From Hymenochaete sp. R1 (lineage: Eukaryota > Basidiomycota > Agaricomycetes > Hymenochaetales > Hymenochaetaceae), in contig JAFREE010000215.1 of the NCBI GenBank assembly GCA_019400425.1, forward strand, positions 1 through 32,398: DNA of 32,398 bases, given 5' to 3'. The notes beneath the pieces are model-generated. The model worked only from the letters and a program-made list of their open reading frames with translations, did not search any database and had not been told where the DNA came from. The position numbers and the translations under genes are program-made. Within the stretch, counting starts at the first letter, position 1; every line of letters begins with the position of its first letter. Below, one piece after another: positions 10,964-23,918 of this stretch.

Positions 10964-13760
10964 ATGGCACCCAAAAACGCGTTGGTGGCGTCTCTTTCCG
11001 AAAACCAAGCGAGTAAGCCAGTGAAAGCACGACTTCCGAGAGCGTCGAAAGAGAAGGCTTATCGTGGTACGTACGTTCGGGGCGATCGGGTTTTGGCTGA
11101 CAATCCTACGGCTTGAGCGGATCTGAAACACAAGGAGCGGCAGGGTAAAGGCACCTCAGATGCTCAAAGTGAAGGCAATACGAGCCCACAGTCGTCTCCC
11201 GTAAAGCGCAGAGGTACGGGTTTGTGGTTCTAGTCTATCTACAAACGTGCTAACGGATCCCTTCAGTGGGAACAACGTACAATAGGTCCGGAATTCAGCC
11301 AGATATGAATTCTCCCGGGTTCACGATCATGTCCCGTACGAACGCCAGTACGTCAATGCTTTTCCATGTATGCCGTCCCGTACAGTGCAAAACCATCTAC
11401 AGAGACCCACAAAGAGGCGAAATCCCAGGCAAAACCTCAGACGAGGATCTTGACAGGAAGTGCCGGTTAGTACAACGGGTCCAGTAGAACTAGCATGTCC
11501 CGCAGCTCTTCAGCAACGGCAGACGAACCGCCTTCTTCCGCTACTGCCCTCTCGTATGATAGTTCAGGCTCGAGGCAGGAACGGTTCCCTACGATAAAAA
11601 GAGTGGATACACCCCGACCTTCGTACGTGAATTGTTTAAGCGGCGGGACTCAAAAGTAAGTTTTACAATATATCAAATACAGTTTTCTGACTACGATCGA
11701 ATGTCAGAATCACGACGGACGGTGAGCGTATGGCCGAGGAAGCCATGAGAGCTGTGGCGAACAACGTGACACCGGCACAATTGAAAGGCGCTAGTCGCAA
11801 GGTGCTGCCGCATTTTCATGCTTTTTACCCAATTTTATAAGCTCAGTACGATCCATCTTTGTGCAGGACGCCAACAACATTCTTTTTGGAAAGGTGCGAC
11901 AGCCTAATGGAAAGGGAAATAAGGGAAAGTTGGCACGGGGCGACATATTCCCGTTAGCATACGAGGTACGCCCAAAGAATGCTATACAGTTCTGTTGTGG
12001 TTGTTGAACAATAGCAGATGTCCGATTCGGACAATCGACCGGAGTCGGAAGACGGTAATGTGTCAGGGAACGATTCGGGAGGGGCAAACGTAAGTGCCAA
12101 CGTCTGCATCCAGCCATCACTGATTAGTTCCTGTAGGGAGCGGTTGAGGACGATGATATGGCTCGGAGAGTGAATTCCAAGCGCATGAGAACGCTTCTGA
12201 GTCAACTAACAGCGAAAACGACGCGGATCTCATTTCGGACGAAATTTCTACGGTACGCAATAAACGGGTTCGGGGACCTAGGTCTCGAGCGACGAGCAAG
12301 AGACAGAGAGTCTACATCTCGGTAAAGCACGGCGAAACGCAAGACGGACCGAAGCAGGACAACGTGGACAGCGTGGTACGACGTTTCGTGTTATGCAGGT
12401 ATTGGATTACGGAGCGTTTAACTACCCTCAGGTTGAGCGAGTTCCGAGACGCTCAGAAGTCGTATCGAATGAAGTAGATATTGAGTTCCGAGGGACGCCC
12501 GCATACTCAAAAATCAACCGCCTGTGCTTCAAAATTGCTTATCGGATTTTTGTTCGAAAATTGCATACTTTTCTCTCAGTCTAGGATTTATTAAACCAGG
12601 AAAGCCAAAGCGTTTGGACTTGCACGGGGAGATTGCAGCCGAATTATACCACAGGGAAGAATATCGGCCTATCATGCACCGGCTCCGTATGGATACGAGT
12701 TACTTCAACAAGTTTTCCGCTGCGATGGGTTCCCTTTGACCAGTTTCCTACCCGTTTCTAACCTTCCACCTGGATGTGAAGATTGCAGGAAGAGTGAGCA
12801 CGGAAAACCACAAGTTTCGTCATGTAGCGCGGTTGCAGGTGAACGAGTTTCCAAAACTCGACGACGATTCACACGAAGCCGTAAGGGACAATCGAGTACA
12901 GTCGCTACTGCAAAACCGACTGCACTTGTATCTCGAGCCGTATCGCAGCACTGTGAGTGATCTGATTTCAGATACGCCCGATGCTCATTCTTTCGAAGCC
13001 CGGACTTGTGATCGAAAGCTTCCAGTCCCCGCCCATCATAGGTACCATCCATTGCCACGCATTCACTAGCTCCGGACGACGCCTTTCCCTGTATGAGCTC
13101 CATCCCCACCTTTTCAACTCCTGCTTAACAAGCAAGCCATCGGAGAAGGAGATTCCGATGCACCTGGCGGTTTTTTGCCGCATCAAATGTTTGTCCCTTC
13201 ATCTCGGTAACAAGACCGTTCTGCTAATGAAATGAAAACAGGTTAGATACGCGCTGGAGAATTATAAACATTACCGGAACTCCAGGTCGCATCTAGATAA
13301 GCTTGCGGCAGAATACGAATTCCTCCAAGAATTCCTAGAATCGTTATGGAAAACTCAACGCGTTCACTATCATCAATTAATGCACCGGATTTTCGATGCT
13401 GCCTGGGCAGTCGGTAAGTCCGGCAACGTTCAAACGGAGACCGATGGGTTGTCGGTGGAACGACTTTTGAACGAGATGGAGTCCGGCGTGCTCCAAAACG
13501 AGATCGACAACGAAACAACAAGAACACGTACATCACCCTTGAACTTGCCAACTTCCGACGAAACACACGACTGTAATGGGGACGGCAAGCACGATGGAGC
13601 AGATGGAGCAGAAGGGGACGATGGGGACGATCCCGAGCTGCAAGAGGGAGTTATCGAGCAAGAAGAGACGGTTGAAGACGGGAATCGAGTTCTTGTACGA
13701 TATCAAGTGACTGACGAACGAAACGAGCGGGGGCAGGTGAAGGTTTACAGGATCGAATAG
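10964..13760 (+). pseudogene. DUF6532-type basidiomycete protein, multi-exon, frameshifted
   Basis: Eight exons chain in frame with good splice sites: 10964-11066, 11118-11213, 11267-11459, 11506-11655, 11708-11801, 11867-11965, 12018-12089, 12137 onward. They encode a low-complexity Ser/Lys/acidic region. Near 12165 the frame must shift by one base: the continuing coding frame reads SENDADLISDEISTVRNK and a nuclear-localisation-like RGPRSRATSKRQRV. Downstream, HLFNSCLTSKPSEKEIPMHL (about 13110-13170) and, after an intron, VRYALENYKHYRNSRSHL…RVHYHQLMHRIFDAAW (13242 onward) match the pattern I know from the C-terminal half of DUF6532 proteins, an expanded family of unknown function. The tail is acidic (GDDGDDPELQEGV) and ends in TAG at 13760. 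The middle (12300-13100) was not resolved into exons. The gene ends about 370 bp from the right candidate inverted repeat. Family call moderate; damage fairly likely. Confidence 0.55.
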
Positions 13761-14128
13761 CGGTATAGACCTCTCTTTTACGGTGTACCGGAATGATTGT
13801 CTAGTCTTATTTTAGTTCGTATTTGATGACACCCGTATACAATGCAATCCGTCAACGTTATCTGATATATTTTTTGTGATTATGCGTGATTATGCGCGAT
13901 TATTCTGGAATATCGACACATTCGCCAAAGTCCATCGGTTGCAAAGCTGCTGACGGTCTGATTATGTGAGGTTCATATCTGTTTACGGTGCGTTTATTTC
14001 AGATCATTTATGCTCATTTTGTCTTATTCGATGATTGCTTATTTGAAGATAGTCACATAAATGGTCATGCGGAAGTTCGTTTATTTTTGTTTATTTTTGA
14101 TATATGATCATTAATATACAATTATATA

Positions 14129-14148
14129 CAGGGAGGGTTTTCCCGATG
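14129..14148 (-). repeat. Candidate right terminal inverted repeat of the 10-kb element
   Basis: Read on the minus strand: CATC then GGGAAAACCCTCCCTG, the partner of 4107-4127. The flank just inside (about 13860-14128) is AT-rich and has repeated GTGATTATGC/GCGATTAT units and a GTTTATTTCAGAT motif like the GTTCATTTCAGAT copy near the left end. Confidence 0.4.
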
Positions 14149-16384
14149 TATAATAAACCTTCAACTGAAAATCATTCCGCAAAGTGTATATAATTTTACA
14201 TTTCCCCAGGCCGTTGCGTATATATATTGGGAAAGGAAGGACTGAATACTAGTGCAACCTCTTCAACCTTATACGTTCAAAAGATTGCCAAGCGACTCGG
14301 AGGTGGTAAGTGATGAAGTACATTTATGTTGCAGACAGTTAGACGAGACTCGGAAGTTTATGGAAAGGAGTCAGCTCGCGCCGACCGATGCTGAAACTCA
14401 GACGGAGTACGCAGTGTCTCGATGAAGCTTTGGCCGAAAACGTTCAAGTTGCCACCCATGCCTTTGGTACTATTAGCACACAGCTTCCTCTCAGCCTTTG
14501 GACTATCGCGTTCCATGAACCGTAACTAGGGAGCAGCGTCGCTGAACGATAATGAATATAGAACAAGAAACAAGCGAGTAACACGCCCATCGTTATTATG
14601 CGCGTGTGCCAATTTGCCAAAGGAAACAACTGAGAACTGAGAAGAGCCTTCCTGCGAGCATCTGCCTGGCCGACTGACTCTTTCAAATCTACGTCATCCG
14701 GGGATGTTGCCTCGCTATAATTCAAGCCCTCCTACCTACTCAGGCTACTCTAAGCTCTGCCTTTGAGTTGCCTTCGATGGACCGGCCTTAAGATCGTATG
14801 TTTCTTTGCTTTCAAAATGGTACCTTAAGGACGGCTGAGCAAAAGACGTACTAGTACTGTTCCTGGGTCGCTGCTTTTCGAGCCGTCAGCAAACCGGGCC
14901 AAACAGCGACAGTACCTCCGATCTTCCACATCGGGATCGCCATCAACCTCGTCGAACGCACAAGTTGAAAGCCAGCTCGTTGAACACATGTGAGCATCAA
15001 TTATGAACGAGTCGGCGTTGGGATGTTACAAGGAGGCAGGTACTTGGCGCCAACCTTCAAGTTGGGACAGTGTGATGTACGACACCGTGACTGCACTGTG
15101 CTGAAATGAAGTTAAGAAAACGGACCTCGGAGCATTAGCATTACATAATTTACAGCTTCTTAAGTACAGGCCGCATTATTACACGGCCTGAGCGCAGGCG
15201 CAGGTATGCAACCGTATCTTCGCCACCGCTCTAAGTGTGTGTGTAGTAAGTGACTTAGTCCCCCCGCCCTCCAAATAGTTCAACGACACAACACGACACA
15301 TCCCTAATTCTCCTGCGCTTCGTGTCGTCCCCCTGCCGCCAAAGTCTTTCACACATCATCCGGCAGCACAAAGGACGTTGACATGTCGTACAGTAACAAA
15401 AAAAATTGAAAAGAGTCCACCCGCTGACGTTAGAGTCCTCAGTGCCTTCGCAACGCTCAAACGGGAAGCCGCCGGGGTTCATGCAAGTGGATCGCACATA
15501 CAACCGTGACTGCGGTACCGGTATTGAAAGAAAAGTTTCAGAAGTATTCCCATTTTCCGCCGTGCGTGAGACCTCTGTCCCAACGCGAAGAAACCCTCTC
15601 CATAGGGAAGATGAAGGTGAGAATGCGCAAGTCTACGTGCTGCTTTCATTTGTTCTACTGGCGCTTTGAACGGGACAGGGTGGAGTGTCCAGTAGACTTG
15701 ACGATACGGCGAGAGACATAATGTTAAGGGTTGTGAATTGAGTTTGCCGTTCCTTTGATGATGTCGAACCACCCCCAAATATCTGATGCGCTTTGGAAAA
15801 GCTGCTGATATAGGCCAATTGATGGTTGTCGATCGGCCCATAACCCCACCGCCGGAATGTTTGTTTGTGGTCGCTCATTTGAGTATTGTTATCTCTCCAG
15901 TAACATTTCCCACCCCGCTTCTTTAGAGAGAAGGAAGACCGTGTGAGCTAGTGAGTAAGATTTGATAGAGGCCCGAGGCCCACGGTCGTTTGGTCTGTCC
16001 TGCACGGGACCGTGCACAATGCCACCAGGACGCCCGCCTCGATCGTTGCATAAAGAGACCGTGCCTGCTGAAAGACAAAAGCAACGCTCTTGCTCACTGC
16101 TAACGCGGAGGCTCTTAAAGACAACGGAACACCGGGAGAACATCAAGTCCTTCAAACGTTTACCCGGGTCTTCTCAACAAACGATTGGTTAAAAGCTGGG
16201 ATTGGTGACGGAAAGGCAGCGCCATTTGCACAAAGGCACGATGTAACTCTTTGTGAGTTTGAAAAAAAGAGACAGATCATAAGCCCACCGCTATCGAATC
16301 ACCGAACTCGGGCAGACTCGACTCGGCGTACGTTTCGGGTTCCGCCTGCATTGCAAATGGGCCGTTCGAGAGTGTTGCCGTTCA
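14149..16384. other. Unassigned stretch with a possible membrane-protein fragment
   Basis: No recognised gene. On the minus strand near 14444-14725 an open frame has one clear hydrophobic segment (IITMGVLLACFLFYIHY), possibly a broken membrane-protein exon. On the plus strand, ATG 16019 opens MPPGRPPRSLHKETVPAERQ; a neighbouring frame continues ALKDNGTPGEHQVLQTFTRV, so a frameshifted short gene is possible. A small hairpin (AGGCCG…CGGCCT) lies near 15168-15189. None of this supports a function. Confidence 0.25.
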
Positions 16385-16761
16385 CTATGAGGGAGTGCAC
16401 AACGACAAGGACAATAATAAGTCCAACACGTAAGATGCCCTCTTCAGGTAGCAGTTGTACGGTATGATCTGTTGGAAATGAATAAAGACATATCAGCGGT
16501 TATGAGGAGCATCAAATGGTTTGGATCGAGATCGACATACGTGGTAAACGCACAGCGATATGAACAGCTACGCACCTCTGTGCAGTTGTCTCCATCTTCG
16601 ACATTGGGATAAATTTCTGCACTTTCCTCTGTACCTTCAGATGTTTGCATCCCTACCATGCCGAGACGTTCCCACATCACATTATTGTCTATGCACGAAC
16701 GTAGTGCAGAGAATGGTACGCGCTGATCCTTGAAGGCGAGAGCCAACAACCGCAGCTTCAA
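16385..16761 (-). CDS. Possible hypothetical protein, two exons
   Basis: Coding-like minus-strand frame from about 16761 to 16576 (LLALAFKDQRVPFSALRSC, VMWERLGMVGM, acidic ESAEIYPNVEDGDNCTE). It ends at a GTGCGT donor. A 107-bp intron (16469-16575) ending in CAACAG leads in phase to IIPYNCYLKRASYVLDLLL and TAG at 16385. No ATG is seen at the 5' end, so the start is missing or in an upstream exon. I recognise no family. A 16-base G run lies just upstream at 16862. Confidence 0.3.
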
Positions 16762-16861
16762 AATCGAGCAACAAATTGAAAATGATGGCGGGCGGGGAAG
16801 GCGGTCGCCTTCAAGTTTGATTCGTATAGGAGATGTCAGAGGGATGGGGAGAAATAAAAGA

Positions 16862-16877
16862 GGGGGGGGGGGGGGGG
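16862..16877 (+). repeat. Poly-G run (16 G)
   Basis: Sixteen consecutive G. Similar 13-base G or C runs occur at 19345-19357, 25631-25643 and 30855-30867. Such runs are prone to slippage and to sequencing error. Confidence 0.9.
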
Positions 16878-17663
16878 ATGAGGCGACTGCGGGTCTTCTA
16901 CATACTTTTTAGGAAAGCGCAACATGCCTAGCCGTCGCATTTGAACCCTACTTTGCCCCCTCGGATTTCCACCATACTTGCTCGGAAATTAACTCTGTAC
17001 TGCGGCTTTGTTGGAGACGGAGGGCGCACGCAATCAAAGTCAAAAATAGGTTGCCGACGTCGCCAAATGACATGATGCTGCCGTCACCGCAGTCTGTCCG
17101 GAAAGACGACGTTCAATTTGTTCTTCGACACTCGGACCTGCTCAAGGACGGATGCTGAGAAAGGAGTCAAAGACCGCCTAGTAATGGATGCATTTGAGAC
17201 CCCGTTGATAAGGAGCCCTTCTAGCCAACAGCGTCCATCGATAGCTCAGGCATAGTGAATGGCGAGGCCAACCGCAAGGACAACGACGGATTTTGATTCT
17301 AGCAGAGCAATGAAGTGAAGCTGGGAAGAGGGAAGGGGGAGGTTGCGATTGAAAGGAAGAACGCGTATGGTTAATTATTATGAGCGACTGCGCGCCCGAC
17401 AGTCCCAGGGACCTCGGCAAGCGTGCACGTGATTCAAGCCTCAAGAACAAAAACAACATGGTCCCTGGTCTCTACCTTATAAAATCTTAGGGGTGACTTT
17501 CGGAAGTAATTTTACATTGCACTAGCCTACTCGGGCGATGTTTATTTCACTAACGTACAACGTCATTAGTTCTATCTTTGTCAAAGCGCAGCCTTTCGGC
17601 CGCAGTTGCGCCCCAAACCTCCAAAAACTTGAACGCCTGCTTCAACACCATCCTTAGCAACGA
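16878..17663. other. No gene recognised; 3' flank of the orphan gene
   Basis: Mixed-composition DNA with no joined coding exons and no repeat that I can define. Its right end is presumably the 3' untranslated region of the minus-strand orphan gene. Confidence 0.35.
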
Positions 17664-18270
17664 TCATGGGCGATGGAAATAAGACCCACCTATAGTTTTG
17701 TATCCGGCCGGGAATGGGAAACGCACGTCATGCACCACGGGTGCACCATCCCAATTCAGAGGTTCGTCGTCCCAAGTCCAGGTCGCATTACGAATGTCAA
17801 AGGGCTAATGTAGTTTTGTGAAAAAACAGAGACTTCGGATAGGAAAAGAAACCTTACTTCAGAAAGCGTAAATGTGCAGTGTAGGTGTACCTTTGCGAAG
17901 GTTTTGAACCCCTTGCGCCGCAGGTGTAAGGTAAGATGCGTTCTCTGATCTCCCAGGTCTGAGCTATGCGGAAGTCCTCTAAGTGATCGTCAATATCAGT
18001 CTGACTGTATGCGGCTGTTGCGTTGGAGGTTTACACGATTTGGATGTGCCTTAGCTCCCTCATATGAAACGGCATTCCCTTGACCATTGCGTAGGCTGTC
18101 TGAACCGCTCTTCTTTCCGCTCGGATGGCCAGATGCTCTTTTCCAGGGCCAAATCGACCGACGAACTGCCGATCGTAAGGCCCCCAGCAGACTGTTGGCT
18201 CATATTCGAGTCCCCATTTTAGGTAACGGGTGAATATGCTCTCGCGAGCGGTCTGGTCGAGGTTGAACAT
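17664..18270 (-). CDS. Intact 3-exon hypothetical protein, 165 aa
   Basis: Start ATG 18270-18268. Exons 18035-18270, 17858-17978 and 17664-17804 give 498 nt, exactly 166 codons with TGA. The introns are 56 and 53 bp, with donors GTAAAC and GTAAGG and acceptors CTTAG and ATTAG. The protein starts MFNLDQTARESIFTRYLKWG, has an aromatic segment TVCWGPYDRQFVGRFGPGKE, then RKGFKTFAKVHLHCTF, NATWTWDDEPLNWDG and FPFPAGYKTIGG near the end. No signal peptide or membrane segment is visible. I do not recognise the family. A CTTAAAAG element about 100 bp upstream could serve as a TATA-like box. The perfect exon chain and clean splice sites argue that it is a real, expressed gene, in contrast to its decayed neighbours. 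Confidence 0.65.
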
Positions 18271-19962
18271 GTTGAGCCGATGGGTTGAGATTGAGACTTG
18301 AGCGCCGGATGGAAGACTGAGACTAGAAAAGAAGGAAGGAGAGAGAACTTTAGCTTTGCTTCGAACCTCTTTTAAGCCCAGCCATGCTGTGCGACTGGTC
18401 CAGTTTTATCTGGGTCGACGGTGATTTGAGAGGAAGAGTCACAATCCAAAACTTTTAAGATGCACACCGCAGCACGTCCTGTATGATTTTTCTGCTGACC
18501 GCCGGATTGGTGCATACGACGCGGCATGAATGGCGCTGAAATAATTAATTTAAGCCTTTTTCTTCCGTGATTCTGTGCCGAGGACCTTGCCGAGGTTGGC
18601 GGATAACCGCGTGCTCAAGCAGGTTTGGTCCCGGGGACCCACAAAAGGGGGCGGGGAATATCGGCGTAACGGATCGGATTTTGGATTTACTGTACACTTA
18701 CGTAATTCATTCGTTAGACCTTCCCCCTAATAAGACACAGCGTTACTCACCGATCAATCAGCGAACCAGCGAAATTATTGAGTCCTTCCGAGCTTGGAAA
18801 AAGGGTCCCTTGAACGAAAAGAAGCCTGCGATGTTTGATTTGAGGCACTGCAGCACAAGCGTGACACTATAATGGTGCCAACAATTGAGAACCCCTTGCG
18901 ATCTCTCCAAGGTCAGAAGAGGCGAGCTGTAAAGGATTAAAAAGTGGGTTTCGTCACGGGATTCTTATGATACGAAAAGCGATACCGATATTTGGCTCAG
19001 TGCGGCCCGAGAAATAGAGCTGGCCATGCAAAGCATATGAGCAAAAAAAATAGATCGGTTTTAGTGTGTACAAAAGTTGAAAAAACTCTAGAAGCCAAAC
19101 GAAGTCCCTAAAAGATGGGTCAAGCTCTCTTCTCAGCATGCCGCGCTGTTATAAACTAGCCGGGTTCTGTATGCCACAATTTTTTCAGTCAAGCTGATCG
19201 CAAATGGTTTTGAGACCGAAAATGCACCCGAGGTCCTCAGGTTGTACGACGCCATAGTGAGCGTACAAACGATTGATTGATTGATAGAGGCCGTGGACGA
19301 AGCATAAGAACAGCTTTGATGCGTCGCGTTGCACCTATCTGGGAGGGGGGGGGGGGGACCGTCTAAATGGCACGCCATGACGATGATTGGCAAGCTGGAA
19401 ACCCGCACGAAGTGCGTAGGGCGACAAGACCCCGTCCGTTTCTGGCATGTCCCTTTCTATTAAATAACATGGCTCGGCACGTTCACTTCGACCCAACCTC
19501 ATGCGACGCTGCTCTTCACCCCTTCGTTGAAATAAAGGAAGGCACTCTATGAGACTCCAAGACTGGTCAAATGTTTATTATGGTTGCAGGTCGGAGGGAA
19601 ATTGTCTAGTTCTTGAAAAGGCTAACTGGGATCGCTTCACTGGCAGCCGCGAAGGAAAGAAAGGAGCGGAGGAAGCAGCAACGAGCAGAAAGGATTGAAG
19701 GTCAAAGACATTAGCCCCGCAATCATTGAGTCTTTATACCGCCCGCATATGCGGAAAGAAAAACAAACAAACAAAACGAGCTGAAACAGAAAAAAAGCCA
19801 TGGAGGGAATGCGACAACGAACCAGGTGGTTGTTAACCTTGTGTATTTGAGTAAAACTTGGCGTTACATAGCAGCGAGAAAGCGCGATGAGATCCCCACA
19901 AAAATTAACCTGAATTTCTCAATGAGGTAAAATAGCATTCTAGGATCGGTAGACGTACGGAG
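18271..19962. other. No gene recognised
   Basis: 1.7 kb without a supported gene. It contains a GATTGATTGATTGAT microsatellite near 19272, a 13-base G run at 19345-19357 and short overlapping open frames. The left part is the promoter side of the 165-aa gene; the right part is the 3' flank of the oxygenase-like gene. Confidence 0.4.
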
Positions 19963-21812
19963 TCAGTCATCCTTTGCCTTTCCTTCACCGGTTTCTGCAA
20001 TCTTCAGCTCCTGAAAATGTGAAAGAAGGTTGTAACCCTGATCCCAACGCCTTTCGCCTCCTCTGTCTAGCACCCTAGCCACTTCAGCGGCCTGACCCTT
20101 AGACTTGCCGCCCTGACAAATCCACCGGAAAATACCACCCGGTGTCCAATGGGCTATAGTTCGTCTTTCTTCTTTGCTCGGGTCGGTAAGTGGGCGGCTT
20201 CTGTGCGTTATGGCTCCGGATGGGAAAAAGATGACATCAAAAGGACAAAGCTCGACGGCGAGTTTCGCCTCCTTCATAAGAAGTTGCGCAGAGCTTTTAT
20301 GGTCAAACTTGCCGAAGACACTGACGCAGCAGATGCCCCACACCAAGTTCTTATAATCACGATGCCATTTAGTAACGGCGTTCTTTCCCATATTCAGTGA
20401 AGCTGTGTCAAACTGAAGATTCGGAAAATACTCCCGCACTTCGATCCCCAACTTCTCAAGCGCGATGCGCAAGTGCATTTGCCCAAATTTGTAAAGTGTG
20501 GCTAGTCTCGGGAAATACGTCGCAAAAACTCCTTCAGAAAGGGTGAAGTAAACGTAAGGTAAATATGACTGATATAAAGCTTACTGGCAATGTGGTGGGT
20601 GTATTTTTTCACATCATCGTGGTTAGAAAATTCCTCTAGAATGGAAACTATCTTCTCATTCCTTGGATCCTTAGTCACCCCATTGGAAACCATTAGACTT
20701 ATCGGCGTCTGTAATTTTGATTATCTCAATTTAATAAAAAAAGTGTGTGTAGCATGGAACGAGCGCACCTTAGAGCCCTGCCCGGACGAGAGGCCAAAGC
20801 AAACGCTTGGGAAATCTCCCCTACTGTGAGCTCGCATCTTGCTATCGGGCATCAACCTTTCTAGCTTCTCGTGAGTTACTTGGAGCACAACATCGACCCT
20901 TGAGCAGATGGAAATCCAATCCGAAGGCTGGGACGGTCGCACAGCAAAAATTAGACCATTTTTGTCTGTAAAGATGGTCGCTCTCCTGAATCTTAAGGTC
21001 AGAGAAGGACGATCTTGGAAACGGACGGCCGCATAGTTACTCACTTAACGTCCGATTCTGCGTAAGTGTACCCGATGGCCTCCAATTCTTGACGGCTGTT
21101 TAGAGAAGGTGGGAATTGCTCTGCATCTGTTGGATTGGTGCCGATGAAACCCTGCTTCGAGCGATGTAGTTCGCTGGGGGTCATTTCCGTCTGTATGAGA
21201 GAGGCGTTGGAAACGATATCCCTGTAAATTCGCTTGCATTTCCGATCGCTGTTAAGTAAGCCCCTTCTCACTTGCCTGTAGCGCTTTGTTTCCTCTTCGG
21301 AATGCTTGACAGCATGACTCGTAGCTGCTGCTCTTAATTTCGCCCTCTCAGACGCCTTTACCATTTTCCTATTGTTGTTCTTCTGAGCATTCCGTCGCGT
21401 CTTGTACGCGCGTTTCTTGGCATCGACGTCAGGCTCGTTAACAGGTGCACTTAACTTCGGCGGATCTGAAACTTCAACACCATCCCCTACCAAACTCTTC
21501 GAAAGCACGGATGGCTTGAGAAGAGGTTCGGTGCCTTCGATTGGCCTGTGGGAAAGCCCCTCCCTCGCTTCATCGATAAAGTCGAACAAAGTATCATCTG
21601 GAAGCCCGAAATCGTTTACGAACACTTCCTTCAAGTTGGACGTCGTATTCGTTGCAACACCGCTCTCATTGCAGTTTTGCTTGCCATATTGTATGAAATC
21701 GAAGGTCGAAAGAGGGCATATTCTTGCCTTTAAAAATGTGAACAAAAAGAGGGTGTAAAGTTGCCGTGGTACTCACTGCGAGCTCTGTGATGTCCCTGTT
21801 CAGCCGTCCCAT
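19963..21812 (-). CDS. 2OG-Fe(II) oxygenase-like protein, basidiomycete TET/JBP-like class
   Basis: Five exons join exactly: 21777-21812, 21045-21727, 20769-20991, 20585-20708, 19963-20531; introns 49, 53, 60 and 53 bp; 1635 nt, 544 aa. The N-terminal half is disordered with a strongly basic helix at about residues 116-145 (KKRAYKTRR…KASERAKLR), a likely nuclear or DNA-binding region. The linker has the AHSRGDFPSVCFGLSSGQG block typical of this fungal family. The C-terminal domain is a double-stranded beta-helix with an HxD metal pair (WHRDYKNLVWG, H412 and D414), a distal H465 (SGAITHRSRP) and an Arg at 478/479 followed by WTPGGIFRW, which could bind 2-oxoglutarate. TET/JBP enzymes oxidise methylated bases; the expanded basidiomycete relatives are known to be linked to KDZ transposons. 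Activity here is inferred, not shown. The closest alternative is a generic prolyl-4-hydroxylase-fold protein. All metal ligands are present, unusual for this damaged region. Confidence 0.75.
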
Positions 21813-21814
21813 TT

Positions 21815-21879
21815 CATATGGACCAAAAGGATGCGAGAGGTACGGAGGCAAGGTTATATCAAAAGTGAAGGGCTATATA
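21815..21879 (-). promoter_or_regulatory. Putative TATA element and overlapping upstream ATG
   Basis: TATATA at 21874-21879 lies about 62 bp upstream of the in-frame ATG of the oxygenase gene. Between them, ATG 21815-21817 opens a 5-codon frame (ATGAAATGGGACGGCTGA) that is out of phase and overlaps the true start; it could lower translation. Positional evidence only. Confidence 0.3.
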
Positions 21880-22680
21880 CGGACGAAGTGTTTGGTTACT
21901 GGATGGCTATGGCCGCTAAGCGCGGCAGAAACGATGACGGAAAGGTGACAAAAGAGTCACGGAGAATGTCAATTGCTCATTGTAACGCGAATGAAGCCCA
22001 ATGACTGCTGAAAGCTTCAATTTACCCATTGCGGTATAGTGTCTTAAATGAGACTTTCGCGTATAGATGGTATCTTACGGAAATATAATTATTATTCATT
22101 TTGACTAGAATTCTCAAGGACAAGGAAAAGTGTACAACATACCATTCCGTCGGGCAGCCTAGCAATAGAAACACATGAAGGCGGGGAAGAAAAAGAAGTT
22201 GAGGTAATGTAATGCCTGTCTGTGTCAGATATCAAGATGTGGCCTACTCAAAAGTATGGCTCTCTAAAACTTCAGTGTGACCGTAGAGTATGCGAGTATT
22301 TGACAAAACCCGGGTTACCCATTCTTATGCTTAAACCACCAATTGTCTTGGCGGAGCACTCCCCTTTTGCGGTGTTGAACACGACAGGGCATCTGTGGAG
22401 GTCAGACAAATTGAGTAAGAATATACTGCCAAGGTAAGGGTCTCAAAAGCCGAAAAGAAATGTGTGCACGGTATGGTTACAAGCAAGCTGTGGTGCTCCG
22501 ACAGCAAAAGTGTGCTTACCTAGGTGCCATGTAGCGGATCCGCAAAGAGACCTTGCAGATGGATCGGAACTTGACAAGAAACCGCAGTAGAAGTATCGCA
22601 CGTCAATATGAGAAGGTCAGACTTCAAGAGGTATCATAAGGCAGACTGAAACAATGAGTGTACGTGTCCCTAGGGTATCA
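21880..22680. other. No gene recognised
   Basis: Upstream flank of the oxygenase gene and 3' flank of the DPM1 pseudogene. A plus-strand open frame (22222-22437) shows no family motif. Confidence 0.35.
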
Positions 22681-23815
<1,135 letters not shown>

Positions 23816-23918
23816 TTTGAGTGATATCTCGCTTTCAAACGGTTCAGAAACAGGTGTGGACGAGAGAAGGCAAAATTGAACTGAACGCGACGGTCAAAGT
23901 ACTGATGATGAATGCCAC

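Noticed and set aside
15985..16020. Palindromic TGCACGGGACCGTGCA as an operator
   Set aside because: Isolated palindrome with no recognised factor or clear gene start beyond a doubtful ATG.
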